DNA of 64,000 nt from Craterostigma plantagineum (taxonomy: Eukaryota > Streptophyta > Magnoliopsida > Lamiales > Linderniaceae): assembly GCA_027422505.1 (NCBI GenBank), contig JAPQWV010001601.1, positions 16,015 through 80,014 of the forward strand. Direction: 5' to 3'. The translations under genes and the position numbers were made by a program. Below the pieces are notes generated by a model, which saw nothing but the letters and a program-made list of their open reading frames with translations, ran no database searches and was not told the origin of the DNA. Of the stretch, positions 1-11,604 are shown in pieces (positions within the stretch are counted from its first letter, which is position 1; each line of letters starts with the position of its first letter).

Positions 1-45
1 CAGATGATAATGGGCGAAAAGCCTAGATCAAGAAATGAAACGAAC

Positions 46-1471
46 CCGAATATAGGATCTAGTCCAAGGATTTTTGAATTCAGTATCATCGAGCTTTCGG
101 ATCTGGCGAGGAAGATAAATAAGTTAAGAACCTGGGAAGATAATTAGCAAATTGCTGAAAAAGTTCGGCACAAACTGTCATTTACTTACTGCGTACTTCA
201 TGTCCTCGTAATTAGTGTAATCAACAAGGCCGTATGCTCCTGTTTAAAATAACACACTGGGATTAGGGAAAGGGAAGTAAAATATATCAAATTCCAAAAT
301 TCCAGAAAAATCTGTAATTGAAAAAACATCCATGATAAAGAAGGCAATAATTAAGAAGAAAAAGAGCAGCTGTGTAGCTGACTGTCAAACATATGATCGA
401 TCACAGAAAGGCGTCAATAATTATTGAATTACGGAAGTCATGGGCATAATATTTACTAATTACTCCAAACACATGAGACTGATATGATAAATACCTTCAC
501 CGTCACGGTAAACTTCAGCGAAACAAACATCCCCAGCTTTTCGCATATGGTCCTGGCAAAATTCCACATGGATGGATGCTAATGCAAGTATGAAAGAGGG
601 ATAAACTTAATATACAATTATATTATCTTTCACTCACTTTCAGATCTTGCCAAGAAGCTGAAGAAGGGAGACCACGAACCATAACTGAACAGAAAGATAG
701 AATTAACTGAGAGGTAACTGAAAATGGATGAAGCAGAAAAACACGCACTGAAGCAGCAAATTCATATATACCGATGAATATGTATGTGTGTGTAATTATG
801 CACCTCGATATTCGGAATGGCGAGAAATGCCATTTCGGCCAGCACTGCCGCCCCCACCATAACCACCACCACCACCACGGCGGTCACTCGAAGATGAACC
901 TCTGCCACCATGGGCAAGTTCAACCTAAATTGAACAGCCAAACAATGAGTTAAGGGTTAAAAAAAGTTTCAAGCAACCGTAGCATAAAAGAAGCATAGGT
1001 CTGAATCGAACAGTTTAAAATCTCACCCTCAGACGACATCCATCAAAGTTATAGCCATCTCTTCCCCTGATAGCATCCTCTGCATCTCTCGCACTTTCAA
1101 ACTAAACACAGATGAAAAGTTTGAATCATTTGAGAATATCTTAACGAGTCAGATCACATTATCAATTTACAATATCATTATCCACATGGTATCTCAGCAG
1201 AGGAAAAATACCTCCACAAAAGCATAGCATGGAGGCCGAGGTGGGACCTTCAATTCGATATCCAATATGCGACCATACTGCAAAAGGAAAAGTAAAAACT
1301 ATGGTCATGACACAATTTTTATGCAAAAAATTGTGCAGACAAATCTTAAAAAAATAGAATGAAAATTTAGATGGCCAAACAAACCTTATAAAATAGGTCC
1401 TCAACTTCTGACTCCTTGATATCAATAGGAAGGTTGCCCACGTAGATCATACGGGAATAACGGCCACTCAT
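46..1471 (-). CDS. SF2/ASF-type SR splicing factor (SR30/SR34-like), 3' part outside window
   Basis: Serine/arginine-rich nuclear RNA-binding protein that promotes splice-site choice. Eight coding exons read leftwards: 1385-1471, 1212-1277, 1027-1101, 804-924, 638-684, 495-552, 190-239 and 46-102. All introns are GT-AG and the frame stays open for 187 residues. RRM1 begins near residue 9 (IYVGNLP) and has the RNP1-like CYAFVEFE at residues 46-53. A Gly-rich linker follows (GGGGGGYGGGG), then the pseudo-RRM2 with the family signature SWQDLK and DHMRKAGDV. The next expected exon, with the RS tail, is beyond the left edge. The ATG at 1471 gives the family N-terminus MSGRYSRMIYVGN. A 5'UTR intron of about 1 kb is inferred (donor at 2499, acceptor at 1486), leaving the leader exon near 2500-2570. 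Family assignment is secure; which paralogue is not. Confidence 0.93.
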
Positions 1472-2542
1472 TTTCGGTTCTTGAACTAAACTCAGTAACT
1501 GTCCCAGATGAAAAATTGTTCATGAATGAGAACAACTTCAAAGCAGAAAGAGAGGCCAGCATAAGAGGCCTTATCCATCTTCAGTTACCATCTCAACAAT
1601 CGAGCATAAGAAAAATTCAAAGATAAAAAGTGAAGCAATCCAAGAGAGCAATCCATTAGGTGAGCAGTGCTCCTTTAGCTCACATGCTCCAAGATACTCC
1701 AAAGCTATGTTATATAGAATAAACACATGTCTCATCATCCTCTAAGAGCGAGCTAGAGCATCCAAATATATAAATATATCAACGGTTTCCACAATGATTT
1801 CTCCCATTCCCATTTTACATCCCTATGCATGATTGCAAAGCCCATATTTGCCCATGCCCTTGGCATCTATCAACGCAAAGCAATATGTCATGAATCACAG
1901 GCAACACAACTCCATGGAATACTACACAGCAAGAATATATTAATCACAACTAATACTTCGCTAAGTATCAGAAAAAAAAACTTTGATCCCAGAAAAATAT
2001 ATCAAGCAGCATACTCTCACTCACAAACTGCACCAGCTTGGCAAAGCACTTGTTTTTTATTACCTCCATGAAATCAATTTCAAAAGATGTACGACCCACA
2101 TAAGAAAAAAAAGAAACAAACTAAAAGACCTAACGGAGACAACGCTAATTCTGTTTCATTGTTTCTTTCAATCAGCTGATTTTCAACAAAATAAGTGAAT
2201 TCAAACTAAATCCGCCTCATCCGCGATTCGAATTCGAAAAATTGATAATTAAGTGAATCAGTTCTTATCTCAAGCTCCAAAACTTAATAGATCGACATTC
2301 TCACACCTTTAAACTCTACGCCTCGTCGAGGCAGCGTTTCCGACCAAAAATTCTCCTCCTTCCGAAAGAAGAAAAATGAAAACCAACTGATTCAACTTTC
2401 AAAAAAGCGGTGGGCCGAAGCTAAGCATGAAACTGTTTTCTTGCTTAAAAATGAGTGATTTTCACATAAGATTGTGTAAGAGACAAAAAAAAAAAGTACC
2501 TTTATTTTCCCGTTTAGAGGGAGCGCCTCAGTTCTCTGCTTT

Positions 2543-2609
2543 CTAGGGTTTCAGCTTTGACGACGTTTTGTCTGTTCTCTTTTAAACTTTTTTTTATTTA
2601 TAATGGGCC
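2543..2609 (-). promoter_or_regulatory. Core promoter of the SR gene: site II, TATA and telo-box
   Basis: Read on the minus strand, a GGCCCAT site II-like element (2602-2609) abuts a TATA-like ATTATAAATAAA (2592-2603). A telo-box AAACCCTAG (2543-2551) follows in the likely leader. Site II plus telo-box is a common arrangement in plant housekeeping and translation or splicing genes. The position just upstream of the inferred leader exon fits the SR gene. No transcript start can be seen directly. Confidence 0.5.
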
Positions 2610-2841
2610 TTCCTCTTAGCCCGTATAAATAAAGATTATCATATAGCCCATATAAAGTTAATATTGGGCTTCAAAGTATTTAGAGAAAATAATAAAATAA
2701 AATAAGTTAAATATTCGAATTTGAGTTTTGAGGTACGGTTCAAGAGTTGGAACTTTTGGAGAAAAGTTTAAACAACGAGAGGTTGCAACTTTCGATTTAG
2801 TAGTATTTCAAAGTTATAATCTTTCAACATAGCATCCAAGA

Positions 2842-3488
2842 CATATCAAATATACTTTCTGTTCCTCCTCGTTTCGTTTCCTCCACCTCCTATCTAAGAA
2901 ACATATCCAAGAAAACCTCAAATCTCCCCCTTCTTCCGTTAATGGAGGTTGGGGGAGGTCCTCTTTTCTTTTTCTTGTTTTAATTTTATCTTTTACATTT
3001 GTTCTTCGGTTACGTTAGTCTCCCCCTAAGTGGGAGTGGTTGTCTCCCATTCTTGAGAGCTTTGGTACCCTTTATTGGTATTCTTCCCTTTTCATGGTGT
3101 ATTCTTTCCCCTTTCATGGGGTTTGTTCTCCTCTCGTGGAGCTCTTTGGGTAAAGAGGCACAAGCTCAAGAAAGAAACGACTACTCATTGTTCGAGGAAA
3201 AAAATGCATAGTCTATTACAGATGTGAAATTGCTAGCATCTTTGCTATGGAGTTGTAGGTTCATTTTCGGTAATAGAAGTTCATGTTTTTAACTTGATCT
3301 ACGAGTAGTTCAATTTTTATTTTATTTGTCCGTGTTAGATGTTCTTTAAATTTATGCTTGTTTGTGTGCTCACTATGCGAGCCTTGTATCTACTGGTATG
3401 ATCACTGTAAGCAGAGAGATCTTTTGGGTTGTTTAACCCTTGTACTTAGTTTTGTTTAATGAGACACCAAGTTATCGTTGGGAAAAAA
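2842..3488 (+). mobile_element. Poly(A)-tailed retroposed insertion with 16-bp target duplication
   Basis: A 647-bp insert ending in A8 is flanked by an exact 16-bp direct repeat, aacatagcatccaaga, at 2826-2841 and 3489-3504. A 3' A-tail plus a long target duplication is the hallmark of target-primed reverse transcription (LINE, SINE or LINE-mobilised RNA). The body has pyrimidine-rich leader-like sequence and a 70-codon open frame at 2999-3211 of no recognised family. The last bases before the tail (aagttatcgttggg) resemble the end of the insertion at 26173-26900 (aagctatcgtttgg), suggesting the same non-LTR machinery or family. Confidence 0.8.
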
Positions 3489-3567
3489 AACATAGCATCC
3501 AAGAGATTGTAAGCCTTTCAAGTCATACTCCTACAAGTAGACCATGTATTATCACGCAATTCAAAAT

Positions 3568-3895
3568 AGGAATGAGATTCTCCGTTCCACTTTTTTGTCA
3601 CATTTTTTGTCACACATGAATATATTTGACAAGTGTCAAGTCCAAGGGTTAAGAATTTTTTCTTTTATTTTTATTATTTTATAATTTTCTAATTACATAT
3701 TCTACCAATCCTAAAATCATCATTATTTCATTTGATTTGTATGAGATAATCAAATAACATATCTATGTTATTCTTTGTTTCGTTACGGTCAAATAATATC
3801 ATATCTTACATTTCGATATTCATATTATCGTTTTATTTTGTACTTCTATTCTAAAATATGAGATATAAACTTAGGATCCGTGTCTAATATATTAT
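3568..3895. mobile_element. MITE, same family as the 47426-47800 element
   Basis: This AT-rich block begins gaatgagattctccgttcca and contains gacaagtgtcaa and attacatattctaccaa, ending near ggatccgtgtc. It aligns by eye along its length with 47426-47800, which has a clean 9-bp target duplication, and more loosely with 42420-42660. No matching target duplication is seen here, so the boundaries are approximate. It encodes no protein. Confidence 0.55.
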
Positions 3896-4504
3896 CACAT
3901 AATACAAATTCACATCACTTTTCTACAAAAGAATATTTTACTTGGCTTTTTAAATAAAATAATGCAATTTCAATCGAAATTTAATTAAATGGGTCTATTT
4001 CCACCGAAATTAATAAAATAGGCCAAAACGCATCCATTTAGCCGCGACGATGACGTGGCACGAACCAAAGTAAGTTTTTTTCCATTTATTGTGTCGCCCA
4101 TAGGGGCGACGATCACTTTTTTTAATTCTTTTTAATTTGTTGTATATTTATTATGTATAAATCCACCAAGTCATAAAATCACCATTATTTCACGCGATTT
4201 ACATATAATTCAAATCAACAAGCGGATCTAGTTTATTGTATGTTTCGCGACGATTAAAATGATATGCATCTCTTATATTTTTCGATAATAAAAAATATTG
4301 TTTTTTATTTTTATAATTAAAAAATACTTAAATTGGATTAAATTTAAAAAAGAATTAAATATTTCCGATTTTTCGAAAAAGATAAGATATGCATATCATT
4401 TTAATCGTCGCGAAACATACAATAAATTAGATGCGTTTATTAATTTTCGTTATGTAAATCATATGAAATAAGGATGCTTTTATGATTTAGTGGATTATAT
4501 AATA

Positions 4505-4767
4505 CTACCTCTGTCCCACTTATTTCTTCCCATCTTTCTATTTGGGGCGTCCCACATAATTCTTTCCATTTCCATTTTTGGTAAAAAGTTATCCCAATAA
4601 TTAAACTAATTACACCTTTTATATTAAAAAAGAATTCTTAATTTGCGTGCCCACTAATAAGTTTTCTCTCTCCGTACCTAAAAAGTGCACTATAATATTA
4701 AAATAATGTAATTTCTTAATCTCCGCGCCCACTAATCCTTGGAAAGATTTAAATGGGACGGAGGAAG
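4505..4767. mobile_element. Stowaway-like MITE (Tc1/mariner), nested in the foldback element
   Basis: It begins CTACCTCTGTCCC and ends GGGACGGAGGAAG, imperfect inverted repeats of the Stowaway consensus CTCCCTCCGTCCC, with TA on both sides (4503-4504 and 4768-4769). It is non-coding and shares termini with the copies at 18195, 22685 and 45886. Confidence 0.78.
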
Positions 4768-5432
4768 TATAAAACAAGCTATAAACTAAAAATAATTAAA
4801 TAAATATTTAACATCGCCTCATTAGGTCGATGCATATTTATTTTAATTAATTTTATTTTTTAACTTATTTTATATTATATAATCCACTAAATCATAAAAG
4901 CATCGTTATTTCATGTGATTTACTTAACGAAAATCAATAAAAGCATCGAATTTATTGTATGTTTCGCAACTATTTAATTGATATGCATATCTTATATTTT
5001 TCGAATATCAAAATATTTAATTATTTTAAATTTAATCCAATTTAAGTATTTTTAATTATAAAAATAAAAACAATATTTTTTATTTTCGAAAAATATAAGA
5101 TATGCATATTATTTTAATCGTCGCCAACATAAAATAATTAGATGCGTTTGTTGATTTTAATTATGTAAATCGCATGAAATAATGGTGATTTTATGATTTG
5201 GTGGATTTTATAAATAATAAATATAGAATAAATTAAAAAAAATTAAAAAAAAGTGGATCGTCGCCCCTATTAGGGCGACGCAAATAAAACGGAAAAAACT
5301 TACTTTGGTTCATGTCACGTCATAGTTGCGGCTAATAGCCGCGACGTCGCATCTAATAGATGCGTTTTGCCCTATTTTATTAATTTCGGATGAAATAATC
5401 CCATTTTATTAAATTTCAATTAAAATTGCATT

Positions 5433-5781
5433 TATTATGAACAAATTATGATTCATCAATAATGAATCATCAAAATTAAATCATGATTCATCACAATGAA
5501 TCATCAAAATTGCATGATTAAATGTGGATGTTTTTGGAATATTAATGACTCATGAATTATGATAAGATGAGTTGTATAAAAATATATTGTATTTTTGTAT
5601 GAGTTGTATAGATGATTAAATTGTATTTTAGTGTATGATTTTAGTATAAATAGGTGTTTTAAGTTGCATTGTAAGATCATCAATATAGAAAATATATTAT
5701 CTCCCTTTAAAATCTCTCCTTATATTATAATCATAATATATATAAAATAATCATATAAATCATAATAAATATTTTATAACA
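5433..5781 (+). repeat. 5' LTR of Copia-1
   Basis: This 349-bp LTR starts tattatgaacaaatt and ends ttttataaca. Its boundaries are set by homology to the 3' LTR and by the gcatt target duplication. It begins TA rather than the usual TG. It contains short nested direct and inverted motifs around atgattcatc near its start. Confidence 0.92.
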
Positions 5782-6304
5782 CGTTATCAGCACGATCACG
5801 CTCCACCGTCAAGATCAACCTCCGCCGTAGAAATCAACTCTAACCGTCGAATCAACGTCTTTCGAAGTTCTTCAATTTGGTCGAGGTACCGTAATTTTAT
5901 ACTAATCGTTGGTTTAATTGTGGTATACGACTTTCTATTTTTATTAAGGTGATGAGATCCAGTATAGTTAAAAATAAATAAATAAATAATTTTTACTTAT
6001 ATTCTTGAATAGATTTCATTATATTATAATTTTATCTATTTAACTTATTTGATTTTAAAATTTTATAGAATCATGTCGTTGCTCTATCTGATGCTTGAAG
6101 AACATTTGTTTATATGTATTATTATTACGTGGGCAATTATTGGATGCTGGTAATGTTTATTTGGATGTTGATAGAGTTTTTCATATGATTTTTTTCAAAA
6201 GAAGATACTGAAGAAGAAACTATCAAGGATATCAAAGAAGAGTAGTTATGAATCTCTTTTAATATTTTGTTGTGTTTTTTTTATTGTTTATATTTTATAG
6301 TAAT

Positions 6305-7386
6305 ATGACGAACTTGGCAAGCCTCGAATTTGTTGCACTGGATATCAACGGCAAGAACTATTTATCTTGGGCACTCGATGCCGAAATTCACCTGAAAGCC
6401 AAAGGTTTAGGTGACACCATTATCGCTGCGAAAACCACAACAAATCAGGATGCAGGCGCAACCGACGCCAGTGACACAACCATATCCACCACTCCTTAGG
6501 ATAAGGCAAAAGCCTTGATATTCCTTCGTCACCACATTCATGAAAGTCTGAAAACTGAATACTTAAATGAGAAGGATCCGGCTGAGTTGTGGAAAAGTTT
6601 GAAAGAACGATACGACCACCTGACAACTGTTATCCTGCCGAGAGCAAGGTACGAGTGGATAAATTTACGACTGCAAGATTTTAAATCGGTCAATGAATAT
6701 AACTCTGCAGTTCATAGAATTACTTCTACATTGAAATTATGTGGAGAAGCAATCACCGATGATGATAAGCTCGAAACATTCACCACTTTCCATCCGTCGA
6801 ATGTAGAATTACAGCAACAATATCGTGAACGGCAATTCAAAAGCTATGCAGAACTAATATCTGTTTTATTGTTGGCTGAGCAAAACAACGAATTGTTGAT
6901 GAAAAACCACGAATCCCGACCAACCGGTGTGGCTGCGCTCCCTGAAGCGAATGCGGTCAGGCGGAATAATAATGATAATAATCGAGGAAATGGGCGTGGA
7001 CGTGGACTGGCGGATATCGCGGCCGTGGTCAAGGCCGTGGTCAAGGCCGAGGTGTGCCAAGGATATTATGGTGGTGATTATCAGTACTTTCGTGGTGGTT
7101 ATCATAACAATCGTGGTGGTTATCAAAGTCTTCCCCAGAAGAGGAAAAGCTATGATAATAAGGATGAGAGAGGCACACCGAACAAAAGGATAATGATGAG
7201 CGATGCTATCGTTGCGGTGGTTTGGGCCATTGGTCGAAAACTTGTCGCACGCCCAAACATCTCGTTGAATTATATCAAAAGGACAAAGGAAAGAAAATTG
7301 AAACAAATCTTGTTCAGGGTGATCCCGCCTCTACTTCTGGTGTCAATGATGAAAGTACTCATTTCGAGGCCGCGGATTTTCAATAA
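6305..7386 (+). pseudogene. Copia-1 gag (broken)
   Basis: Nucleocapsid/capsid region of Copia-1, expected to package the element RNA into cytoplasmic particles. The start ATG at 6305 opens a gag N-terminus (LDINGKNYLSWALDAE), which stops at an in-frame TAG at 6497 and continues in the same frame past it. The UBN2-like capsid segment (ERYDHL, LRLQDFKSV, AEQNNELLMKNHES) runs to about 6940. A Gly/Arg-rich stretch follows, in which the frame shifts. The CCHC zinc knuckle (C-x2-C-x4-H-x4-C pattern) is at roughly 7204-7245 in a different frame from the capsid part. It cannot make a complete Gag as written. Confidence 0.85.
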
Positions 7387-7483
7387 GCTTCATGTGATTC
7401 CCTTATGTGTTATTATCATATGTTTAATTATGTGTGTGTATTATATGCTTGTATTATATGCATCGTTGTGTTAAGTTATTTGT

Positions 7484-9450
7484 ATGTTTACATGCTTTGT
7501 TATCAATAATAATGGTTATTATGTGCTTATTATTAAGGACATTCATACAATGGATAGGAGCATGTGCAATGGAGAATTATGTCTCGCAGACTGCGCAACG
7601 ACTCATACGATTCTGAGAAATAAGAAATATTTTGATCATCTTGAAATGAAAGGAGAAAGTGTCATTACTATCTCGGGCAGTACAAATATAATTGAAGGCT
7701 CCGGAAGAGCTAGCATTTTACTACCAAAAGGGACAAGGCTAATAATCGAAAATGCTTTATATTCTCCTAAGTCTCAAAGAAATTTACTAAGCTTTAAAGC
7801 TATTCGAAATAATGGATATCATGTTGAAACTGCAGAAAAGGGAGACGTCGAATATTTGCACATGACAAAAGTGATTTCAAATGATAAAAGAATCATGGAA
7901 ATATTACCTTCTTTTGACTCTGGGTTATATTATACATATCTAAGAACAATTGAGTCGTATGCTATCGTAAACCAGAAGTTTACTGAAGCCAGTACATCTA
8001 ATGTTTGGCATGACCGGTTGGGCCATCCCGGTTCAATTATGATGCGAAAAATATTGAAAATTCACGTGGACATTCGATAAAGAACCAAAGGATTCTTCAA
8101 TCTAATGAATTATCTTGTGCTGCTTGCTCTAAAGGGAAGTTAATTGTTCGGCCATCACCAATGAAAGTAAAGAATGAATCTATTGTATTTTTGGAACGTA
8201 TACATGGTGATATTTGTGGGACGATACACCCATCATGTGGACCATTTAAATATTTTATGGTATTAATTGATGCATCGAGTAGATGGTCCCACGTATGTTT
8301 ATTATCTACAAGGAATGTAGCATTTGCGAGGTTGCTTGCTCAGTTGGTTCGATTAAGAGCACATTTTCCGGATTATCCGATAAAGAGAATACGCCTTGAC
8401 AATGCTGGCGAATTTACTTCCAAGGCATTTAATGATTATTGTATGTCTATCGACATTGATGTTGAGCATCCTGTGCCACATGTTCATACGCAAAACGGTC
8501 TTGCAGAATCGTTGATTAAACGTCTGCAATTAATTGCAAGACCATTATTGATGAAGTCGAAGCTTCCCTCGTCTTGTTGGGGACATGCTATATTACATGC
8601 AGCGGCACTAATTCGCATCAGGCCAACAAGTTATCATGATATCTCCCCGTTACAAATGGTTTATGGTCAGGAACCAGATATTTCCCATCTAAGAATTTTT
8701 GGATGTGCGGTATATGTTCAATTGCGCCACCACAACGCACAAAGATGGGACCTCAAAGGAGGTTGGGAATATATGTCGGATTTGAATCTCCATCCATTAT
8801 AAGATATTTGGAACCGCTAACTGGAGATTTATTCACGGCTAGATTTCCCGACTGTCACTTCGATGAAACAAATTTTCCGACATTAGGGGGAGAAAAGAAA
8901 CAGCTGGAAAGAAATATTAGTTGGAATGAATTATCGCAAAATCATTATGATCCTCGAACGAAAGAATGTGAACTGGAAGTTCAGAAGATAATTCATTTAC
9001 AAAACTTAGCGAATCAATTGCCAGACAGCTTTACTGACCCAAAGAGAGTAACTAAGTCACATATTCCGGCTGTTAATGCTCCTGCAAGAATTGATGTTTC
9101 TACAGAACAAACACGAGATATTGGGCCTAAACAACAACTGAAGCGTGGTAGGCCATTCGGTTCCAAAGATAAAAATCCTCGGAAGAGAAAAGGAGCAAAT
9201 AATAAGAATGGTCCAATCGAGGATTTATCTACTAAAGAAGAGTCGATGGGCATAAATGACGATACAAATGAAACTCATGTACCTGAAGATATTGAAAATA
9301 ATGAAGAGATCTCCATCAATTATGCCCAGAACAGAATTAGATGGAACCGAGATAAAGTCAATGTTGACGATAAATTCTCATTTAACGTAGCGCTACTTGA
9401 AATGAATGAGATGAATGAAAATGAGGATCATGAACCAAGGTCTGTAAACG
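7484..9450 (+). pseudogene. Copia-1 protease and integrase (broken)
   Basis: Aspartic protease followed by integrase. The protease active-site region reads DCATTHT (about 7590), a variant of the D-S/T-G triad seen in some Copia lineages. The integrase zinc finger has the H-x-H half in WHDRLGHPG (about 8008) and the C-x2-C half in CAACSKGK (about 8115), in different frames because of a one-base loss near 8055. The catalytic core runs from about 8200, with D of GDICG, D of DNAGEF (about 8400) and E of NGLAES (about 8500). The frame shifts again near 8715. From about 8760 to 9450 there is a charged integrase C-terminus/linker containing GRPFGSKDKNPRKRK. Confidence 0.85.
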
Positions 9451-10436
9451 AATGCAGACTACGAAAAGATTGGCCAAAATGGAAAGATGCAATCGAGGAA
9501 GAACTTAAATCACTTGAGAAACGAAAAGTTTTTGGACCTGTAGTCCGCATACCAGAAAATGTAAAGCGATTGGATTTAAATGGGTTTTTATTAGAAAGAG
9601 AAATGAAAATGGAGAAATTGTAAGATATAAAGCACGGCTTGTTGCACAAGGTTTCTCGCAGAGACCTGGTATTGATTATGAGGAGACTATTCTCCTGTGG
9701 TGGACGCAACTACTTTTCATTATATAATTAGTCTGGCAGTACGTAAGGACTCGATATGCGTCTAATGGATGTCGTCACTGCTTATCTATATGGCTCACTT
9801 GACAGTGACATTTATATGAAGCTTCCGGAAGGATTTCAGCTGCCTGAAAATTCAGGGCCGCGAGATGAGTACTCAATTAAGCTAAATAAGTCGCTTTATG
9901 GATTGAAGCAATCCGGGCGTATGTGGTATAATCGCCTAAGTGAATATTTATTGAAAGAGGGCTATACAAATGATCAAATTTGCCCTTGTATATTTATGAG
10001 GAGATGTGAAAACGAATTCGTCATTATAGCAGTATATGTCGACGACATCAATATAGTTGGAACTCCTGAAGAGTTGTCGAAAGCGGTTAATTGTTTGAAA
10101 AAGGAGTTCGAAATGAAAGATCTCGGTAAAACAAAAATATTGTCTCGGACTGCAAATTGAATATTTGAAGAATGGGATATTTGTACATCAAGAAACTTAT
10201 ACGAAAAAGGTGTTGAAAATTTTTACATGGACAAAGCTCATCCACTGGATACTCCCATGATCGTCCGTTCATTAGACGTGAATAAAGATCCGTTCAGACC
10301 ACGTGAAAATGATGAAGAGATACTCGGTCCTGAAGTACCATATCTTAGTGCTATCGGAGCGCTAATGTATCTTACAAGTCATACACGACCTGATATAGCG
10401 TTTGCAGTAAATTTATTGGCAAGATACAGTTCTTAG
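9450..10436 (+). pseudogene. Copia-1 reverse transcriptase (broken)
   Basis: RNA-dependent DNA polymerase of Copia-1. The N-terminal part lies in the frame ending at 9623. Frame changes follow near 9560-9600, near 9690 and near 10130. The best preserved stretch (9756-10140) includes MDVVTAYLYGSLDSDIYMK, SLYGLKQSGRMWYNRL and the polymerase catalytic box YVDD at about 10034-10045. The segment after 10227 (TPMIVRSLDV, YLTSHTRPDIAFAVNLLARY) ends at a TAG at 10434. Confidence 0.85.
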
Positions 10437-11030
10437 CCGACTCGTAGACATTGGAACGGAGTTAAAAGAATATTTCGATACCTTCAAGGAACAACTGATA
10501 TGGGACTGTTCTTCTCTAATGAGTTGAAAAAAGATTTAATTGGGTATGCAAATGCTGGTTTCTTATCCGACCCACATAATGCACGATCGCAAACGGGTTA
10601 CTTATTTACGTATGGTGGAACTGCTATTTCATGACGATCAGTTAAACAGGGTTTAATTGCCACTTCATCTAATCACGCTGAAATACTAGCGATTCATGAA
10701 GCTAGCAGAGAATGTGTCTGGTTGCGATCGATTATTCAGCATATGCAACAAACTTGTGGATTATTATCGAAAAAGTTACTTCCAACGACATTATATGAAG
10801 ATAATGCAGCATGCATTGCCCAATTAAAGGATGGATATATCAAAGGTGATAGAACAAAACATATATCACCAAAATTTTTCTTCACACATGAGTTGGATGG
10901 TGATATTGTAGTACAACAAGTGCGATCAAATAAAAATCTTGCAGATTTGTTCACAAAAGCACTTCCCCCAATAATTTTCAGAAGGTTAGTATATGAAATT
11001 GGCATTCGAAGACTTGGAGATTTAAAATGA
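10437..11030 (+). pseudogene. Copia-1 RNase H (broken)
   Basis: The C-terminal RNase H domain continues after the TAG at 10434, meets a TGA at 10632-10634 (apparently a Trp codon turned to stop) and then runs openly to the TGA at 11028-11030. Recognisable pieces are LIGYANAGFLSDPHNARSQ, the acidic segment TLYEDNAACIAQ and the C-terminal KHISPKFFFTHEL and NLADLFTKALP. These fit the usual end of a plant Copia polyprotein just upstream of the polypurine tract. Confidence 0.85.
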
Positions 11031-11166
11031 TGTCATCATCAGGGGGAGTAAATATGTGTTGCACTCTTTTTCTCTTAACTGTGGTTTTTCCCATGTGGTT
11101 TTCCATTAAGGTTTTTAATGAGGCAACGAGCTAAAACATATTCTTTGAAAAACAACCAAGGGGGAG

Positions 11167-11511
11167 TATTATGAACAAATTATGATTCATCAATAATGAA
11201 TCATCAAAATTAAATCATGATTCATCACAATGAATCATCAAAATTGCATGATTAAATGTGGATGTTTTTGGAATATTATGACTCATGAATTATGATAAGA
11301 TGAGTTGTATAAAAATATTGTATTTTTGTATGAGTTGTATAGATGATTAAATTGTATTTTAGTGTATGATTTTAGTATAAATAGGTGTTTTAAGTTGCAT
11401 TGTAAGATCATCAATATAGAAAATATATTATCTCCCTTTAAAATCTCTCCTTATATTATAATCATAATATATATAAAATAATCTTATAAATCATAATAAA
11501 TATTTTTAACA
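11167..11511 (+). repeat. 3' LTR of Copia-1
   Basis: This 345-bp LTR directly follows the polypurine tract. It matches the 5' LTR apart from about one substitution and four bases of indel, and ends tttttaaca before the gcatt target duplication. Confidence 0.92.
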
Positions 11512-11604
11512 GCATTATTTTATTTAAAAGCCATTTTACTTGTTGATTCTGAAAAGAAATGTATTTTAAAAATTTAAAACTTGTAGCAATTTCGTTGTTC
11601 CTTT

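Larger units (their letters stand above)
5433..11511 (+). mobile_element. Full-length Ty1/Copia LTR retrotransposon (Copia-1)
   Basis: Two nearly identical LTRs (5433-5781 and 11167-11511) bracket gag, protease, integrase, reverse transcriptase and RNase H in Copia order. A 5-bp target duplication gcatt lies at 5428-5432 and 11512-11516. A primer-site candidate starts directly after the 5' LTR (5782-5794, ttatcagcacg core). The polypurine tract aagggggag (11158-11166) abuts the 3' LTR. The LTRs differ by about one substitution and a few bases of indel, so the insertion is recent, yet the coding region is broken repeatedly. It is inserted inside the right arm of the Mutator foldback element. 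Confidence 0.95.
3944..11532. mobile_element. Mutator-type foldback element, split by a Stowaway MITE and a Copia element
   Basis: Long terminal inverted repeats start GGCTTTTTAAATAAAATAAT on the left (3944). Their complement is found on the right, split by the Copia insertion: it runs up to 5432 and resumes at 11517-11532. Exact 9-bp target duplications attttactt flank it (3935-3943 and 11533-11541), as expected of Mutator-like elements. Without the Copia insertion and its duplication the element is about 1.5 kb. Both arms contain the CGTCGC(CCCTA)-type GC island (around 4092-4110 and 5255-5281) and an inner palindrome (around 4150-4500, again at 4870-5210), so it is a compound foldback. No transposase is present, so it was moved in trans. 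Confidence 0.82.

Noticed and set aside
6844..7306. Minus-strand open frames of 66-146 codons over Copia-1
   Set aside because: Shadows of the Gly/Arg-rich gag region on the opposite strand.
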